The notes beneath the pieces were generated by a model that made no database searches, had not been told where the DNA came from, and was given only the letters and a program-made list of their open reading frames with translations. Source: Alphaproteobacteria bacterium (lineage in GTDB: Bacteria; Pseudomonadota; Alphaproteobacteria; Rhizobiales; OSC116). From it: a DNA stretch of 64,000 nucleotides. Of the stretch, positions 63,512 to 64,000 are shown in pieces (the first letter of the stretch is position 1; every line of letters starts with the position of its first letter). Where the stretch lies: assembly GCA_002400495.2 (NCBI GenBank), contig NVQL02000074.1, positions 124,001 through 188,000 of the forward strand, given 5' to 3'. The position numbers and the translations under genes were made by a program.

Positions 63512-64000
63512 ATGACAAATATAACCAGAAAAGACTTCCACGTTAAAACCCACGACAATGTCTCCATTGCCATACGCGAAGTGCGCCAAACAGGCAATCA
63601 AACCCGCGTCCCCATGATCCTATTACACGGCACCCGCATCCCAGGCTTAAGTGAGTATGATTTAGACGTCCCCAATGGCTCCTTGGCCGAAGATTTAGCC
63701 AAACAAGGTCATGTCGTCTATATTGTCGATGCCCGCGGTTTCGGCCGCTCCGAGCGCCCCGCCGAGATGGATGAACCCCGCCAGTCTGGCAAAAAATCAC
63801 TCATCCGCACCATAGAAATCACCCACGATGTCGATGCAGCGGTCAACCATTTAATAAAAGCCACAGGCCAAAAAAAGGTGGCACTATTTGGCTGGGGCGT
63901 CGGCGGCACATGCATCCAAATGTATGCCTCACTACACCCCAAAAAAGTCAGCCACTTAATCTTCTACAATACAATCTACGGCGGTTACAAACGCCCCACC
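63512..64000 (+). CDS. alpha/beta hydrolase, nucleophile replaced, 3' end beyond window
   Basis: 163 codons of an alpha/beta-hydrolase-fold protein. MILLHGTRIPG (oxyanion region), VVYIVDARGFGRSERP and the elbow LFGWGVGGTCIQMYA (about residue 129) are clear. The position that should be the nucleophile Ser (GxSxG) is Gly129, codon GGC at 63896-63898, one A-to-G change from AGC. If real, the protein cannot use the normal mechanism. GGGG lies before the ATG. Divergent from tctC, so probably connected to its cargo. The acid and His are outside the window. Confidence 0.85.
   Translation, partial: MTNITRKDFHVKTHDNVSIAIREVRQTGNQTRVPMILLHGTRIPGLSEYDLDVPNGSLAEDLAKQGHVVYIVDARGFGRSERPAEMDEPRQSGKKSLIRTIEITHDVDAAVNHLIKATGQKKVALFGWGVGGTCIQMYASLHPKKVSHLIFYNTIYGGYKRPT

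Noticed and set aside
1-64000. tRNA, rRNA, CRISPR, insertion sequence, prophage or replication origin
   Set aside because: None was recognised by eye on either strand; short tRNA-like folds cannot be fully excluded without a covariance search.

Overview
The window is about 64 kb of moderately AT-rich bacterial chromosome, densely packed with catabolic and transport genes. The family mix points to a heterotrophic, probably marine alphaproteobacterium: TRAP and TAXI-TRAP transporters, a tripartite tricarboxylate transporter, two branched-chain-type (HAAT) ABC importers, two sugar ABC importers, a type-2 LeuA and a DUF6282 protein. The taxonomic placement is an inference; no rRNA, tRNA, phage, insertion sequence or CRISPR array was seen.

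Layout. (1) 1-2604: GH38 alpha-mannosidase running off the left edge. (2) 2743-7322: dctPQM TRAP operon with a downstream alpha/beta hydrolase that appears to start at an ATT codon, plus a divergent MarR regulator. (3) 7323-13762: sugar ABC importer (binding protein and two permeases) divergent from ROK regulator, ATPase and SGNH hydrolase. (4) 13898-15950: class V aminotransferase divergent from an Lrp/AsnC regulator. (5) 16093-23945: maltose/alpha-glucoside locus: lacI-malK divergent from GH13 alpha-glucosidase-malE-malF-malG, with two LacI-type operators between; MalEFG closely resemble the enterobacterial proteins. (6) 24053-29777: ketopantoate-reductase-like gene and a complete liv importer. 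(7) 29821-36676: aldehyde dehydrogenase, universal stress protein, TAXI-TRAP transporter, IclR regulator. (8) 36777-41016: class III aminotransferase; threonine catabolic pair kbl-tdh with an XRE-cupin regulator. (9) 41151-53072: an eleven-gene minus-strand aromatic operon divergent from a LysR regulator. It encodes a PcpA/LinE-type extradiol dioxygenase, carboxylesterase, maleylacetate reductase, Tat-exported binding protein with LivGFHM, FAD phenol-type hydroxylase, intradiol dioxygenase and a small Tat-exported SnoaL-like protein. (10) 53187-54138: decayed remains of a catI-type CoA-transferase and a thiolase. (11) 54155-54635: two tiny membrane-protein genes, one frameshifted. (12) 54748-59233: leuA, HxlR regulator, dienelactone hydrolase and an intact 3-oxoadipate CoA-transferase pair. 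(13) 59399-64000: DUF6282 protein, tctCBA transporter, and an alpha/beta hydrolase running off the right edge whose nucleophile serine is replaced by glycine.

How the genes work together. The aromatic operon probably imports a substrate and hydroxylates it. The ring is then opened by one of two unrelated dioxygenases to maleylacetate, which maleylacetate reductase converts to 3-oxoadipate. The intact CoA-transferase and dienelactone hydrolase 5-7 kb away would continue the route. The thiolase for the last step survives here only as a dead fragment, so a working copy must lie elsewhere.

A recurring design is visible: in six of the seven transport operons a stem-loop of unrelated sequence sits directly after the binding-protein gene and before the permease genes, as expected for making binding protein in excess of membrane subunits. 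Several promoters carry a palindromic operator in the -35/-10 spacer or just downstream of the -10.
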